From assembly GCA_963726335.1 (NCBI GenBank), contig CAVSCD010000001.1, positions 4,139-68,138 on the forward strand: a stretch of 64,000 bases of DNA, given 5' to 3'. This DNA comes from CAVSCD01 sp963726335. GTDB taxonomy: Bacteria > Acidobacteriota > Aminicenantia > Aminicenantales > UBA8522. The translations under genes and the position numbers were made by a program. Below the pieces are notes generated by a model. That model was not told where the DNA came from. It saw only the letters and a program-made list of their open reading frames with translations, and did not search any database. This document shows positions 25,955-35,019 of this stretch, in pieces. How positions within the stretch are numbered: position 1 is the stretch's first letter; every line of letters starts with the position of its first letter.

Positions 25955-26908
25955 ATGAAACACCGTCAAAGAAGAAGTCGATTATACTCAGGGATCTCCT
26001 GTCTGGCTTTCTGGCTGGCCGCCTCGGGAGCCTGTTCCCTCAACAAGCTGGCCATGAACAAGGTGGCCGGCATGCTGTCGGCGCCTTCCGGGAACAACGT
26101 CTTCACTCAAGACAACGATCCCGAGCTCGTGGGCGACGCGCTGCCGTTCGCCATCAAGCTCTACGAGTCCCTCCTGGCGTCCATGCCTGACCATGAGGGA
26201 CTGCGGTTGCGCACGGGAAGTCTGTACATCATGTACGCCAACGCGTTTCTCCAGACTCCGGCGGACATGATGTCCGGGCAACAACTTGAGCAGAAGGAGC
26301 TCATGCTCGGCCGGTCAAAGAACCTCTATCTCCGCGGCAGAGACATGCTGCTCGTCGGCCTCGAAAAAAAGAATCCGGCGCTTCTCCAGCAGCTCAAGGA
26401 CCGGAAATACAGCCAGGCGCTCGCCGTTTTCACCAAAAAAGACGTGCCCACCCTCTACTGGGTCGCCGCCGGCTGGGTGGGAGCCTTCGGCATCGATCCC
26501 TTTGACTTGAAGCTCGGGGTGACCCTGCCGCAGGCCGCGGCCATCATGGGACGGGTGTCCGCGCTCGACCCCGGTTTTTCTCAGGGTGCGGTGCATAATT
26601 TTTACGTTCTTTACTACGGTTCGCTTCCGGACTATATGGGCGGTGACGTGAAAAAAGCCCGGGAGCATTTCCGGATGGCCATGGAGGCATCCGGAGGCCG
26701 TGACAGCTCGCCTCTTATCTCGCTGGCCACGACCGTCGAGACGAAAGAACAGAACGTCGAAGAATTCCGGTCCCTGCTGCAAAAAGTCCTGGACATCGAC
26801 CCCGACGCCGACCCGGACAACCGGCTGGTCAACACCCTCAACCAGAGGAAAGCGCGTTGGCTTCTCGATCATCAGGACGATTATTTTCTTCTGGAGGACG
26901 AACAGTGA
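25955..26908 (+). CDS. TatT-type TRAP-transporter-associated lipoprotein
   Basis: 317 aa from the ATG at 25955. The signal with lipobox (CLAFWLAASGACSLNKLAMN) predicts a lipoprotein. The body is TPR-like helical: VGDALPFAIKLYESLLASMP, GLRLRTGSLYIMYANAFLQT, RSKNLYLRGRDMLLVGLEKK, VPTLYWVAAGWVGAFGID, FYVLYYGSLPDYMGGDVKKA (the 'Y-G-sLP-x-x-x-G-G' motif) and KARWLLDHQDDYF. These match the T component (TatT) described with TRAP systems in spirochaetes and other anaerobes, thought to form a trimer that hands ligand to DctP. It overlaps the dctP start (GTGA). Confidence 0.85.
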   Translation: MKHRQRRSRLYSGISCLAFWLAASGACSLNKLAMNKVAGMLSAPSGNNVFTQDNDPELVGDALPFAIKLYESLLASMPDHEGLRLRTGSLYIMYANAFLQTPADMMSGQQLEQKELMLGRSKNLYLRGRDMLLVGLEKKNPALLQQLKDRKYSQALAVFTKKDVPTLYWVAAGWVGAFGIDPFDLKLGVTLPQAAAIMGRVSALDPGFSQGAVHNFYVLYYGSLPDYMGGDVKKAREHFRMAMEASGGRDSSPLISLATTVETKEQNVEEFRSLLQKVLDIDPDADPDNRLVNTLNQRKARWLLDHQDDYFLLEDEQ

Positions 26909-27904
26909 ATCATCGACGATTGCTGATATTGGCGCTGGCTGCTCGGTGGAGCGAACGCTCACGCCGTCACGGTCATCAAGATCGGGAATATCGCGCCCGA
27001 ACGGTCTCCCTGGAACAAGGCGCTGCAGGAGGTGGCCGCGGATTGGGCGAAGATCTCCGGCGGCCAGGTCGAGCTCAAAATCTACGCCGGCGGCATCGCC
27101 GGGAGCGAAGAAGACATGCTTCGCAAAATGCGCCTGGGGACGCTCGGCGGCGCCGTCTTCACCGCCTTCGGTATGGTCAAGATCAACCCCGATGTGTTTG
27201 TGCTCTCCACGCCCTTTCTCTGGGATTCAGAGCCGGAATTTTTGCATGTTTTCGATAAAATGAAGCCCGTCTTCCGGAAGCAGATCGAGGACAAAGGCTA
27301 CCGCGTTCTCCTCTGGACGCATGCCGGGTGGACCTATTTCTTCACCAAGGGCCAGGTTCTTTATCCCGACGACCTGAAGAAGTGCAAGATCTCCTTCGTC
27401 ACCGGCGAGCCGGAGATGGAGCAGGCCTGGAAAAGCATGGGTTACCAGATGGTCCCGAACGACCTCAAGGACCTGATGATCGGGCTTCAGAGCGGGCTGG
27501 TCGATTCCTTCTTTCTGACTCCGCTCCTGGCCGCTTCGGGCCAGTATTTTGCCATGGCTCCCCACATGTTGGACCTGCAGCTGGGACCCCTGATCGGCGG
27601 CCTGGTGCTGACCGGCAAGGCTTGGGAAAGCGTTCCCGAAGCCTTCCGCCAGCCGATGGAGGAGGCTCTGGCCAGGGCCGCGGATCGCCTTGCCCAGGAG
27701 ACGAAGGGGCTGGAAAACGAGGCCATCAAGACGATGATGGATAACGGATTGATCGTTGAAAAAGCCCCGGCTGACGCTTTGGCCAAGTGGCGCGCCGTGG
27801 CGGCCAAGGGGACGGATGTGCTCACGGAGAAGGCGTTCTCCAAAGAGATCTACGAAAAAGCCCTGGCCCTCATCGCGGAATTCAGGCAGCAGAGTGCCCG
27901 GTAA
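26905..27904 (+). CDS. TRAP transporter solute-binding protein (DctP family), one frameshift
   Basis: About 333 codons. The GTG at 26905 overlaps the tatT stop and has GGAGG upstream. The signal peptide begins NHRRLLILALAA; a one-base shift near 26945 then restores GGANAHAVTVIKIGNIAPER. DctP landmarks: MLRKMRLGTLGGAVFTAFGM, FVLSTPFLWDSEPEFLHVFD, GYRVLLWTHAGWTYFFTKGQ, DLKKCKISFVTGEPEMEQAW and GLVDSFFLTPLLAASGQYF, with the ligand-carboxylate Arg replaced in the usual 'R-x-x-x-x-P' spot by KISFVTG. A neutral or unusual ligand is therefore possible. It should bind a substrate in the periplasm for DctQM. Confidence 0.87.
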
Positions 27905-30086
27905 GCTCGCCCGCTTCGCTCATTCCCTGGAAGACTCGCTGGCCCTTGGTGCCCTTTTTCTGCTGGCTTTGTTTCCAGTCCTGGAGGTGATCGCGCGCGA
28001 ATTCTTTCAGACCGGCGTGCCCAACTCGACGGACTATGCCCAGCACCTCGTCCTCGTGGCGACCTTTATCGCGGGCGGCATCACCTCGCGCCTGAAGAGG
28101 CACCTGTCGCTCGCGGTGGACTTTCGCCTGAAGCCGCGGCTGAAAGATATCGTCCAGAGGACGGTTCAGGTCCTGTGCGCGGGCGTGACCATCGCCTTTG
28201 CCTGGAGCGCCTTGAGTTTCGCCCTCAACGGGTTTGAATCCTCGCAGAAGCTCGGCGTCATTCCCCTGCGCCTGGTGGTGCTGGTGATGTGCCTGGGCTA
28301 TCTCGTCATGGGAATTCGATTCATAACCGGCCTGGATTCCAAGAGGGGACACTGGCTCCGGCTGGCTTTGGCCGCCGCCTTCGGGAGTTTTCTCGCTTTC
28401 AACTCCATCGTCCAGGTTTTCGCCGCCCTTTCGGCTTCCCCTCCCGCTTTCCTGATTTCCCTCGCCGGCCCGTTGCAGGCGGCCCTGGCGAGGATCGTTT
28501 CTCCCTTGATCGTCATTTTGGTTATATCGGCGTTTTTCGGTTCGCCGATTTTTATCGTCCTGGGGGGGGCCGGCTATCTCCTTTTTGCCCGCCAAGGGCT
28601 TCCCCTGGAGATCGTCCCGAACCAGGCCTATGCCATGCTGACCGGCTACGCCATCGCCGCTATCCCTCTGTTTACAATCACAGGATTTATCCTTTCGGAG
28701 AGCAAGGCCGGGGAGCGGCTGATCAAGCTGTTCAGGGCCTTTTTTTCCTGGATTCCGGGCGGCCTGGCGGTGATGGCGATCATCGTCTGCGCCTTTTTTT
28801 CCACCTTCACCGGGGCTTCCGGCGTGACCATCGTGGCCTTGGGCGGCCTTCTTTACTATATTCTGGCCAATGCCGGCTACAGCAAGGTGTTTTCCGTCGG
28901 CCTGTTGACCGCCTCGGGCAGCATCGGGCTCCTTTTCCCGCCCAGCCTCCCGGTCATCATTTACGGCGTCACGACCCAGGTCAGCATCAAGGAGATGTTC
29001 ATCGGAGGCATCCTTCCGGGAGTGGCCATGGTCCTGACGGTCGTGGCCATCGCGGTTGTCTATGCCCTGAAGGCCGGCGTGGAGCGGGTTCCGTTCAACC
29101 CCAGGGAAACGCTCGCCTCTTTCCGCGAATCCGTCTGGGAAATTTTGCTTCCGGTCATCATCTTCATCGGCTATTTTGGCCTTAAGGGCCCGATCGTCAA
29201 GCGACTCGCCGCCGCGATTATATTTATCCTGGTCATCGAACTCCTGACGCGTCTGGAGACAATACGGCGGAAACCGGCCGGCGTGTTGATGATCTACCTT
29301 CCGGTCGCCGCCGTGTTTACCGCACTTGTCCTTCTGCCTTCGGTCGGCTGGTTGACGATAGGGATGGCCGCCGCGGTTTCGGCGGGCTATGGTCTGGCGC
29401 TGATCCGCCCCCCGCATCACGCTTCGAGCCGCCGCGGGTTTCCCGCCGATTTGGCCAGGTTTGTGCTTTTTGTGGCCGGCCTCCTGGCCCTGCTCGCGGC
29501 CGCCTCGAGCGTGAGCCTGTCCATCGTGGAAAGCGCCGCCGTCGCGGTCATCTACGCTCTGATCGCCGAGATGCTGATCCATCGGGACCTGAAAATAAGG
29601 GATCTCCCCAAGACCCTGGGCAAGTCCCTTCCCATCATCGGCGGCGTGCTGACCATCCTCCCCCTGGCCAACGCGCTTTCGTACTATATCATCGACGCCG
29701 AGATCCCGGCGCAGCTGACGACCTGGGTCCAGGCGGCGGTCTCGTCCAAGTATGTCTTCCTCCTGATCCTCAACCTGGCCCTGCTGGTCGTGGGTTGCTT
29801 TCTGGACATCTATTCGGCCATCCTGGTCGTCGTGCCCCTCATCGTTCCCCTGGGAAACCTCTTCCAGATCCACCCCGTCCACCTGGGCATCATCTTCCTG
29901 GCCAACCTGGAACTGGGCTATCTCACGCCGCCGGTGGGGATCAACCTGTATCTCGCCTCCTACCGGTTCAACGAACCGTTGGTCAGGATCTACAAGGATA
30001 TTCAGATGTTTCTCCTCTTCCGGCTGGCCGCCGTCCTGTTGATCACCTATGTTCCTTTCCTGACGATGGCCCTCCTGCGGAAATAG
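27894..30086 (+). CDS. fused DctQM TRAP permease
   Basis: About 730 aa. GTG at 27894 overlaps the dctP stop by 11 bp. Residues 1-150 carry four helices with the DctQ features LEVIAREFFQTGVPNSTDYA and FIAGGITSRLKRHLSLAVDF. The rest is a DctM-type 12-helix permease: YAMLTGYAIAAIPLFTITGF, FFSTFTGASGVTIVALGGLL, VGLLTASGSIGLLFPPSLPV, SIKEMFIGGILPGVAMVLTV and the C-terminal LANLELGYLTPPVGINLYLA. About 110 additional hydrophobic residues are inserted between the two halves of DctM (29180-29520). It uses a sodium or proton gradient. It is intact throughout, suggesting real function. Confidence 0.9.
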   Translation: MPGKLARFAHSLEDSLALGALFLLALFPVLEVIAREFFQTGVPNSTDYAQHLVLVATFIAGGITSRLKRHLSLAVDFRLKPRLKDIVQRTVQVLCAGVTIAFAWSALSFALNGFESSQKLGVIPLRLVVLVMCLGYLVMGIRFITGLDSKRGHWLRLALAAAFGSFLAFNSIVQVFAALSASPPAFLISLAGPLQAALARIVSPLIVILVISAFFGSPIFIVLGGAGYLLFARQGLPLEIVPNQAYAMLTGYAIAAIPLFTITGFILSESKAGERLIKLFRAFFSWIPGGLAVMAIIVCAFFSTFTGASGVTIVALGGLLYYILANAGYSKVFSVGLLTASGSIGLLFPPSLPVIIYGVTTQVSIKEMFIGGILPGVAMVLTVVAIAVVYALKAGVERVPFNPRETLASFRESVWEILLPVIIFIGYFGLKGPIVKRLAAAIIFILVIELLTRLETIRRKPAGVLMIYLPVAAVFTALVLLPSVGWLTIGMAAAVSAGYGLALIRPPHHASSRRGFPADLARFVLFVAGLLALLAAASSVSLSIVESAAVAVIYALIAEMLIHRDLKIRDLPKTLGKSLPIIGGVLTILPLANALSYYIIDAEIPAQLTTWVQAAVSSKYVFLLILNLALLVVGCFLDIYSAILVVVPLIVPLGNLFQIHPVHLGIIFLANLELGYLTPPVGINLYLASYRFNEPLVRIYKDIQMFLLFRLAAVLLITYVPFLTMALLRK

Positions 30087-30100
30087 GCTCCCGGCCTATA

Positions 30101-30146
30101 TTGGACTAAGGTCCAATTGACGGCGGACGCCTCGACTCATCAAAAT
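30101..30146 (+). promoter_or_regulatory. palindrome-containing promoter of OMP copy B
   Basis: TTGGAC-TAAG-GTCCAA (30101-30116) abuts TTGACG (30117-30122); 18-nt spacer, one longer than in copy A; CAAAAT (30141-30146). It starts 15 bp after the DctQM stop. Confidence 0.8.
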
Positions 30147-30182
30147 AGCACGCGTATCCGGAAATTTATTAATGGAGGTTTT

Positions 30183-30857
30183 ATGATGAAAAACACTAAA
30201 GCACTGATCTTCGCCCTGGCGCTGGTTCTGGCATCGACGGCGGCCTGGGGCCAGGCCCGGTTCGAGATCACGCCGTTTGTCGGCTATCGCACGACCGGCA
30301 ACATCGATGGCGCCATCCAGGAGCTCAGCGAATTCAGCATCACGGACGGGCTGGCCTACGGTCTGAGCCTCGGTTACAGAGCGAGTCAGATGTTGACCAT
30401 GGAAGTGCTCTGGAGCCGGGTCGATTCCCAGGTCACGGCGCGCGTCGGCGGGGGGGGCGAGGAGGAACTGGCCAAGATCGCCACCGATGCCATCCACGCC
30501 AATTTTCTTTTCTTCGCTCTGAATGACCAGTACAAGGCACGTCCGTACTTTCTGCTCGGGCTGGGAGCGACGATCGCCAATCCCAAGGCCACCGATTTCA
30601 GCGACGGTGGTATCAACCCCTCGGGCCAGACCATCGACCCTTCGGCGGCGTCCCGCTTTTCCTGGTCTCTCGGGGGCGGCGTCCTCATCAGCGCCAGCGA
30701 GAGGATCGGCATCAAGCTGCAGGCCAAATGGTTCCCGACCTACATCAACACCACGAGCGAGATCTGGGTCGATTGGTGGGGATACGCCTGGGTCGTTCCG
30801 GTCAACAATTACATGAACCAGTGGGAATTCACGGGCGGGCTGGTGTTCCGCTTTTAG
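30183..30857 (+). CDS. outer-membrane beta-barrel protein, copy B
   Basis: 224 aa, MMKNTKALIFALALVLASTA, otherwise nearly identical to the protein at 24282-24956, including all barrel strands and the C-terminal GGLVFRF. The only changes I can see outside the first ten residues are in the loop before INPSGQTID. Such conservation of silent positions as well points to a recent duplication or to gene conversion. It is followed by a terminator at 30926-30966. Confidence 0.85.
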   Translation: MMKNTKALIFALALVLASTAAWGQARFEITPFVGYRTTGNIDGAIQELSEFSITDGLAYGLSLGYRASQMLTMEVLWSRVDSQVTARVGGGGEEELAKIATDAIHANFLFFALNDQYKARPYFLLGLGATIANPKATDFSDGGINPSGQTIDPSAASRFSWSLGGGVLISASERIGIKLQAKWFPTYINTTSEIWVDWWGYAWVVPVNNYMNQWEFTGGLVFRF

Positions 30858-30925
30858 CGGGTCGTCCGGAACGGTCGAGTTCAAGACCATCGACGGCTAA
30901 CCCGGTAAACTCATCCGGAATCCCG

Positions 30926-30966
30926 AGGGCTGGCGGCGCCCGGCGTCGCCGGCCCTTTTTGTTTTT
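30926..30966 (+). terminator. Rho-independent terminator after OMP copy B
   Basis: Stem AGGGCTGGCG / CGCCGGCCCT (10 bp with one G-T pair) around an 11-nt loop, followed by TTTTTGTTTTT. Copy A has a different hairpin, so the duplication ended before the terminator. Confidence 0.8.
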
Positions 30967-31049
30967 GCCGGGCCGACCTCGGGGCTACCATTTTTTATTG
31001 ACCTCGGCTATAATTTTGGCGTTCTTGGAGTCTGTCCGGCGCTGATCTT

Positions 31050-32675
31050 ATGACTAACGTAAAAAGAAAATTCGTTTCCCTGGCGGCGGCCGCCCTGATG
31101 GCGTCTCTTTCCCCGTCCGGAATTTGGGCGTCGGCAACCCCGGGGGCCGAGGATCCGCCCGCGAGCCAAGCCGGCACCCTGAGAGCTCCTGCGGCAGATC
31201 AGACCCGGCCGCCGCGAAGGGACCGGACTTATTTCGAGCTGGCGTGCCTGGTGGGGGGGGTCACGACCTACTATTGGCTGACTTACGAAAGGTTCCGCGA
31301 AGACTGGCAGTTCCCCTTGACCTTTCAGGGCCAGCACCGGCGGCTTTTCTCGGCGGAGTCCCCCAGGATGGACTCCAACAATTTCGATACCAACTGGACC
31401 CATGCCCTGTCGGGGGCGGGATATTACAGCATCGCCAGGACAAACGGGTACGGCACCGGCTCCTCGCTTCTCTTTTCGATCGGCGGAGCGACCTTCTGGG
31501 AAGTCTTCAGCGAACACCGGGAAGTCATCGCCATCAACGACATGATCTTCACCTCTTTCAGCGGGCCGGCCGTCGGCGAGCCCCTGTACCAGATGTCGTC
31601 CTATTTCAGCCGCCGCCCCGGGACCTGGAACAGGTTGGGGGAGCTCCTCTGCAACCCCTTTCTCGCCCTCAACAACTGGATCGACGGCAAGGGCGGCACG
31701 GGCAAGAACAGCGCGCCTCCGCCATCCTGGCACGGTTTCCGCTTATTCGCCGGGGCCAGACAGGCGGCGCCGGCGCCGGAAGCGGCCGGTCGCATTGGGT
31801 TCAAAACCGGTCTGGATATGGAAACGACGGCTACGCCCGACTACGGCGGCGGCGAGTCTTTTAACGTCTCGCTCCCGGGCACTCTCTCAGGGCGGATCTA
31901 TTTCGACATGAGCTTCGGTCCTGAGGGATGGGAGGAATGGAACTTGCGCACCGGGGCGGTGCACTTCGGCCGCGCCTGGCAATCGATGCAGGGCGAATCC
32001 GCCGACACTCTGAAGGGGAGCGGCGGCTCGATCGGGTTCGGCACGGCGTTCGAGGTCCATCGCCAGCGGCAGGCGGCCTGGCAATCCGGCAGTAGCAAAT
32101 TACAGTCGAGCGGGTCGTCACAATCCATCGCCCGGATTCAACGCCTCACGCCGACCGAATTCTCCGACAAAATATCGACAGTCAGCCCCCTCGGTGCCGT
32201 GCTCACGCTGAGCCGGTTCGGGCCGCGTCTCCACGCGCGATGGACGGCCGAGCTCTACGGGGATTTCGCCATGGCCAACGCCCTGGCTTATAACCGTTTT
32301 ACGGCCAGCCATGACACGAGCGGCGTGAAGACGACGCTGCTCAACTGGGGGTATTACTATGCCGCCGGCATGACCATGGCCTCCGACCTTCTCGTCGACT
32401 GGCGGCGACTGCGCCTGCGCGGGTCGGTCCGGTATCAATTTTATGATTCCATCCAGGGTCTGGACCGGTTTCAATACCTCGGCGTCGTCACCGACGATTT
32501 TCGGCTCCACGATTCGCGGCTGGTGGGGCGTCTCGAGCTGGCCTACCGGATCCCGGGACTGCCCATCGAACTGGGTTTCGACGCTGAAAGCGTCGACCGG
32601 CGGGGCAGCCTTCTCGACATCCGCGAGCAGCGCCGGGAGACCCGGATGACCTGGAAAACCGGCTACGTCTTCTGA
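31050..32675 (+). CDS. DUF3943 outer-membrane protein, first of two
   Basis: 541 aa with a signal peptide (FVSLAAAALMASLSPSGIWA). The DUF3943 core lies at about 100-200: DSNNFDTNWTHALSGAGYYS, IARTNGYGTGSSLLFSIGGA and TFWEVFSEHREVIAINDMIF, then FSGPAVGEPLYQMSSYFSRR (the 'E-x-x-x-INDM' and 'G-x-xGE' motifs). The remaining 330 residues alternate strands of a beta barrel and end WKTGYVF. The protein family is membrane-associated with no known role. The next gene is a diverged relative. The start follows a terminator, and I see only a poor promoter (TATAAT near 31012). Confidence 0.8.
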   Translation: MTNVKRKFVSLAAAALMASLSPSGIWASATPGAEDPPASQAGTLRAPAADQTRPPRRDRTYFELACLVGGVTTYYWLTYERFREDWQFPLTFQGQHRRLFSAESPRMDSNNFDTNWTHALSGAGYYSIARTNGYGTGSSLLFSIGGATFWEVFSEHREVIAINDMIFTSFSGPAVGEPLYQMSSYFSRRPGTWNRLGELLCNPFLALNNWIDGKGGTGKNSAPPPSWHGFRLFAGARQAAPAPEAAGRIGFKTGLDMETTATPDYGGGESFNVSLPGTLSGRIYFDMSFGPEGWEEWNLRTGAVHFGRAWQSMQGESADTLKGSGGSIGFGTAFEVHRQRQAAWQSGSSKLQSSGSSQSIARIQRLTPTEFSDKISTVSPLGAVLTLSRFGPRLHARWTAELYGDFAMANALAYNRFTASHDTSGVKTTLLNWGYYYAAGMTMASDLLVDWRRLRLRGSVRYQFYDSIQGLDRFQYLGVVTDDFRLHDSRLVGRLELAYRIPGLPIELGFDAESVDRRGSLLDIREQRRETRMTWKTGYVF

Positions 32676-32687
32676 GCCAAATATCCA

Positions 32688-32717
32688 TTGACATGGCTCT
32701 CGGATTCATAGCAGAAT
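32688..32717 (+). promoter_or_regulatory. sigma70-like promoter of the second DUF3943 gene
   Basis: TTGACA (32688-32693), 18-nt spacer, CAGAAT (32712-32717), about 100 bp before the ATG at 32823. The upstream AGCC-AAAT-ATCC is at best a much decayed palindrome one base out of register, so I do not count it. Confidence 0.5.
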
Positions 32718-32822
32718 TCTTTTTATTTGTGGCGCTTTTTTCAGATGGCTGCCGGCATCTCAGTCGGCCGAAGATTTCGGCCGATGGTCATTCGCCACAT
32801 CGGTTGAGCCATGGAGGATCTC

Positions 32823-34305
32823 ATGTCGCGTAAAACAGGAGTCCTTCTGTTTTCCGTCTCTGTTTTGGCCTTATCGCTTTCCCCTCAGGCGGGTGAGGCG
32901 GCGTATCAGAACGGGTCTGGCGAGGATCCGTGCCGGGCGGCGATCGCCGGTTTCTCACTCGTTCAACCCGTTTCTCCGCGCGAGCCCGAAAGATCCTCCC
33001 TCTCGGCCGCCGGAGCCGTTGCGTCGGCCTCCGAATCCTTCTCCCCAAGGCCACTTGGTCGCGGCGGCCGAGGCGGCCGGCATCAACGTCTTGATCTGGA
33101 TGGCGGCCTATGTCATGGATGCGCAGCACGCTTTTATCAGCAACGAAACCATGGCCGATAGCTTCAAATACTGGTTCGAATGGGATCCGAACCATTTCCG
33201 GACTAATTTCTTCGCCCATCCCTATCACGGCTCCCTGTACTTCAACGCCGCCCGTTCCAACGGCCTGAACTACTGGCAATCCGGGCTGAACGCCCTGGGC
33301 GGGAGCTTCATGTGGGAGACGCTGATGGAGCGGCATCGGCCGAGTTTCAACGACCTGATCATGACCACGACCGGAGGGATGTTCCTGGGCGAGGCGATGT
33401 TTCGTTACACATCGCTGATCCGGGATAAGAATGCCAGGGGGTTCGGACGGGTCTGGCGCGGGGCGGTGAGCGCGCTCCTCGATCCGTCGGGCGCGGTTAA
33501 CCGTCTCATCTTCGGCGACCAAGTGAGCACGGCGAGCCCGCCGTCAGGCATCTCCGCGAGCCAATCTCCTCTGAGAGGGAGCATCACCCTGGGGGGACAG
33601 GCCTGGGGCCAGAACGCCGACCTGGAAAACGGCAAGACGGGGCCCTCGGCCGACTTTCTTCTCGTCTACGGGACTCCGTTCACGGGAGGACAAGCCCGGC
33701 AGCCCTTCGATTACTTTCCCGTCGAATTCAGCCTGAGGTTCAACGACAACACGGCTTACGGGACGATCTACGGGTACGGCCTGCTTTTCGGCAAGGAGCT
33801 GGGGGCTAAGAGCAATCAAAATCACCTGCTCGGGCTTTTCCAGCACTACGATTATATCCGCGCCGAGACGATCGAGCTCGGCGGGTCCTCTCTTTGCGGT
33901 GGGCTCGTCTCGCGATTCGACCTCTCCAAGTCGGCCCGCTTGAGCCTCACTCCCCAACTCGGCTGGATGATCCTCGGCGCAAGCAACAACGAATACGTCC
34001 TCGAAGACAAACGGGATTATAACTACGGGACGGGGGTGACGGCCAAGCTCGACAGCCTGCTCGACCTTCAGAAATACGGCAATCTGCTTTTTCGCTGGGC
34101 ACACTATACGATCTATGTCCTGGAAGGAGCCGAGGGAACGGAGCGGTTGAACGTATTCAAGGGGGAATACCGCATCCCGGTCTGGAAGCAGGTCATGCTG
34201 GGGGTCCAGTACAGCCACTACCGCCGGAGCTCGGACTATCGCGATTACCCCGATGTCAAGAAATTCCTGTATGGGTTCCGGGCCCAGGTATCCTACGGGT
34301 TTTAG
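32823..34305 (+). CDS. DUF3943 outer-membrane protein, second of two; one frameshift
   Basis: About 494 codons. The ATG at 32823 begins MSRKTGVLLFSVSVLALSLS (signal). A one-base shift somewhere in 33000-33060 leads into LVAAAEAAGINVLIWMAAYV. The DUF3943 core follows: HFRTNFFAHPYHGSLYFNAA, ARSNGLNYWQSGLNALGGSF, MWETLMERHRPSFNDLIMTT and GGMFLGEAMFRYTSLIRDKN, then a barrel (GSITLGGQAWGQNADLENGK ... FLYGFRAQVSYGF). It shares the core with its upstream neighbour but is otherwise quite different, so the pair is an old tandem duplication. Confidence 0.8.
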
Positions 34306-34338
34306 CGGCGGCCGGAAATGCAGCCAGAGGAGAATCCC

Positions 34339-34989
34339 ATGAGACAAACCGCACGACAGGGAAGGGCCGGCGGGGCCGCCGTTCTGGCCGGTTTGCTGGT
34401 GCTCGTCCTGGTTCGGCCGGGACTCAGCTTTGGAGACGAGGCCGGACGCCAACGGACGGCCTTCAAGATCGGGGCCGGCGCGGCGTTTTACACCGGCCAG
34501 GACTTCGACCCCGGTTTTCTTTATAGCGGAGGATTATTCACCCTGATATCGTCCCGCCTCGGCCTGGACTTCCTGGTGACGGGAAACAGGGTCCGGATGA
34601 ATGAGCCGCCGGCCGGCCTGGGCGCCGGGAATCTGTCCATGACACAGCTCCTGATGAGCGGTCAATATCGTTTCCTTAAAGACGGCCGGTTCATTCCGTA
34701 TGGGATCTTCGGGGTCGAGTTCGATTTCTATCATTTCTGGCCGGCGGATGAGGCCGCCGAGCCGGACCATGACGTCGTCAACCGTTTTGCTCCCCACTTC
34801 GGCGCCGGCCTGGAATGGGCGCTCTCGAAGGCGGTGGCCCTCAACGCCGACGCCAGATACAGCATCGCCACGACCTGGGTGGAGGAGCTGCCCCGGGAAG
34901 GCCGCATCGGCGAAGTCAATCCCGAGGACGTCGACCTCATCAGCCTCGACGCCCTGACGCTGACTCTGAGCCTCAAGCTTTATTTTTAG
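34339..34989 (+). CDS. small outer-membrane beta-barrel protein
   Basis: 216 aa from the ATG at 34339 (SD AGAGGAG). Signal peptide AAVLAGLLVLVLVRPGLSFG, then FKIGAGAAFYTGQDFDPGFL, YSGGLFTLISSRLGLDFLVT, TQLLMSGQYRFLKDGRFIPY, GIFGVEFDFYHFWPAD, FGAGLEWALSKAVALNADAR and the end LTLSLKLYF. The spacing of strands and the terminal Phe fit an OmpW/OmpX-like 8-stranded barrel. It is 33 bp after the second DUF3943 gene and probably cotranscribed. Ligand unknown. Confidence 0.75.
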   Translation: MRQTARQGRAGGAAVLAGLLVLVLVRPGLSFGDEAGRQRTAFKIGAGAAFYTGQDFDPGFLYSGGLFTLISSRLGLDFLVTGNRVRMNEPPAGLGAGNLSMTQLLMSGQYRFLKDGRFIPYGIFGVEFDFYHFWPADEAAEPDHDVVNRFAPHFGAGLEWALSKAVALNADARYSIATTWVEELPREGRIGEVNPEDVDLISLDALTLTLSLKLYF

Positions 34990-35019
34990 CCAGACCCGTC
35001 GCCGGGAGGCCGGTCGCTT

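Larger units (their letters stand above)
30101..30876 (+). repeat. direct repeat, copy B (promoter plus outer-membrane protein gene)
   Basis: Second copy of the 775-bp unit at 24201-24975, same orientation, about 5.9 kb downstream. Recombination between the copies would delete or amplify the Spy-like and TRAP genes. Confidence 0.9.

Noticed and set aside
27882..29882. A 666-codon open frame on the minus strand opposite DctQM
   Set aside because: It is rich in Asp, Gly, Gln and Arg with no hydrophobic core, mirrors the codons of a clear membrane protein, and has no plausible start site. A shadow caused by high GC.
31000..31020. TTGACC and TATAAT before the first DUF3943 gene as a promoter
   Set aside because: They are only about 5 nt apart and cannot be a -35/-10 pair. 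The TATAAT alone may be used with a poor -35.
32670..32690. A twelfth palindrome before the second DUF3943 gene
   Set aside because: AGCC-AAAT-ATCC lacks symmetric arms and is one base out of register with the TTGACA. Not counted.
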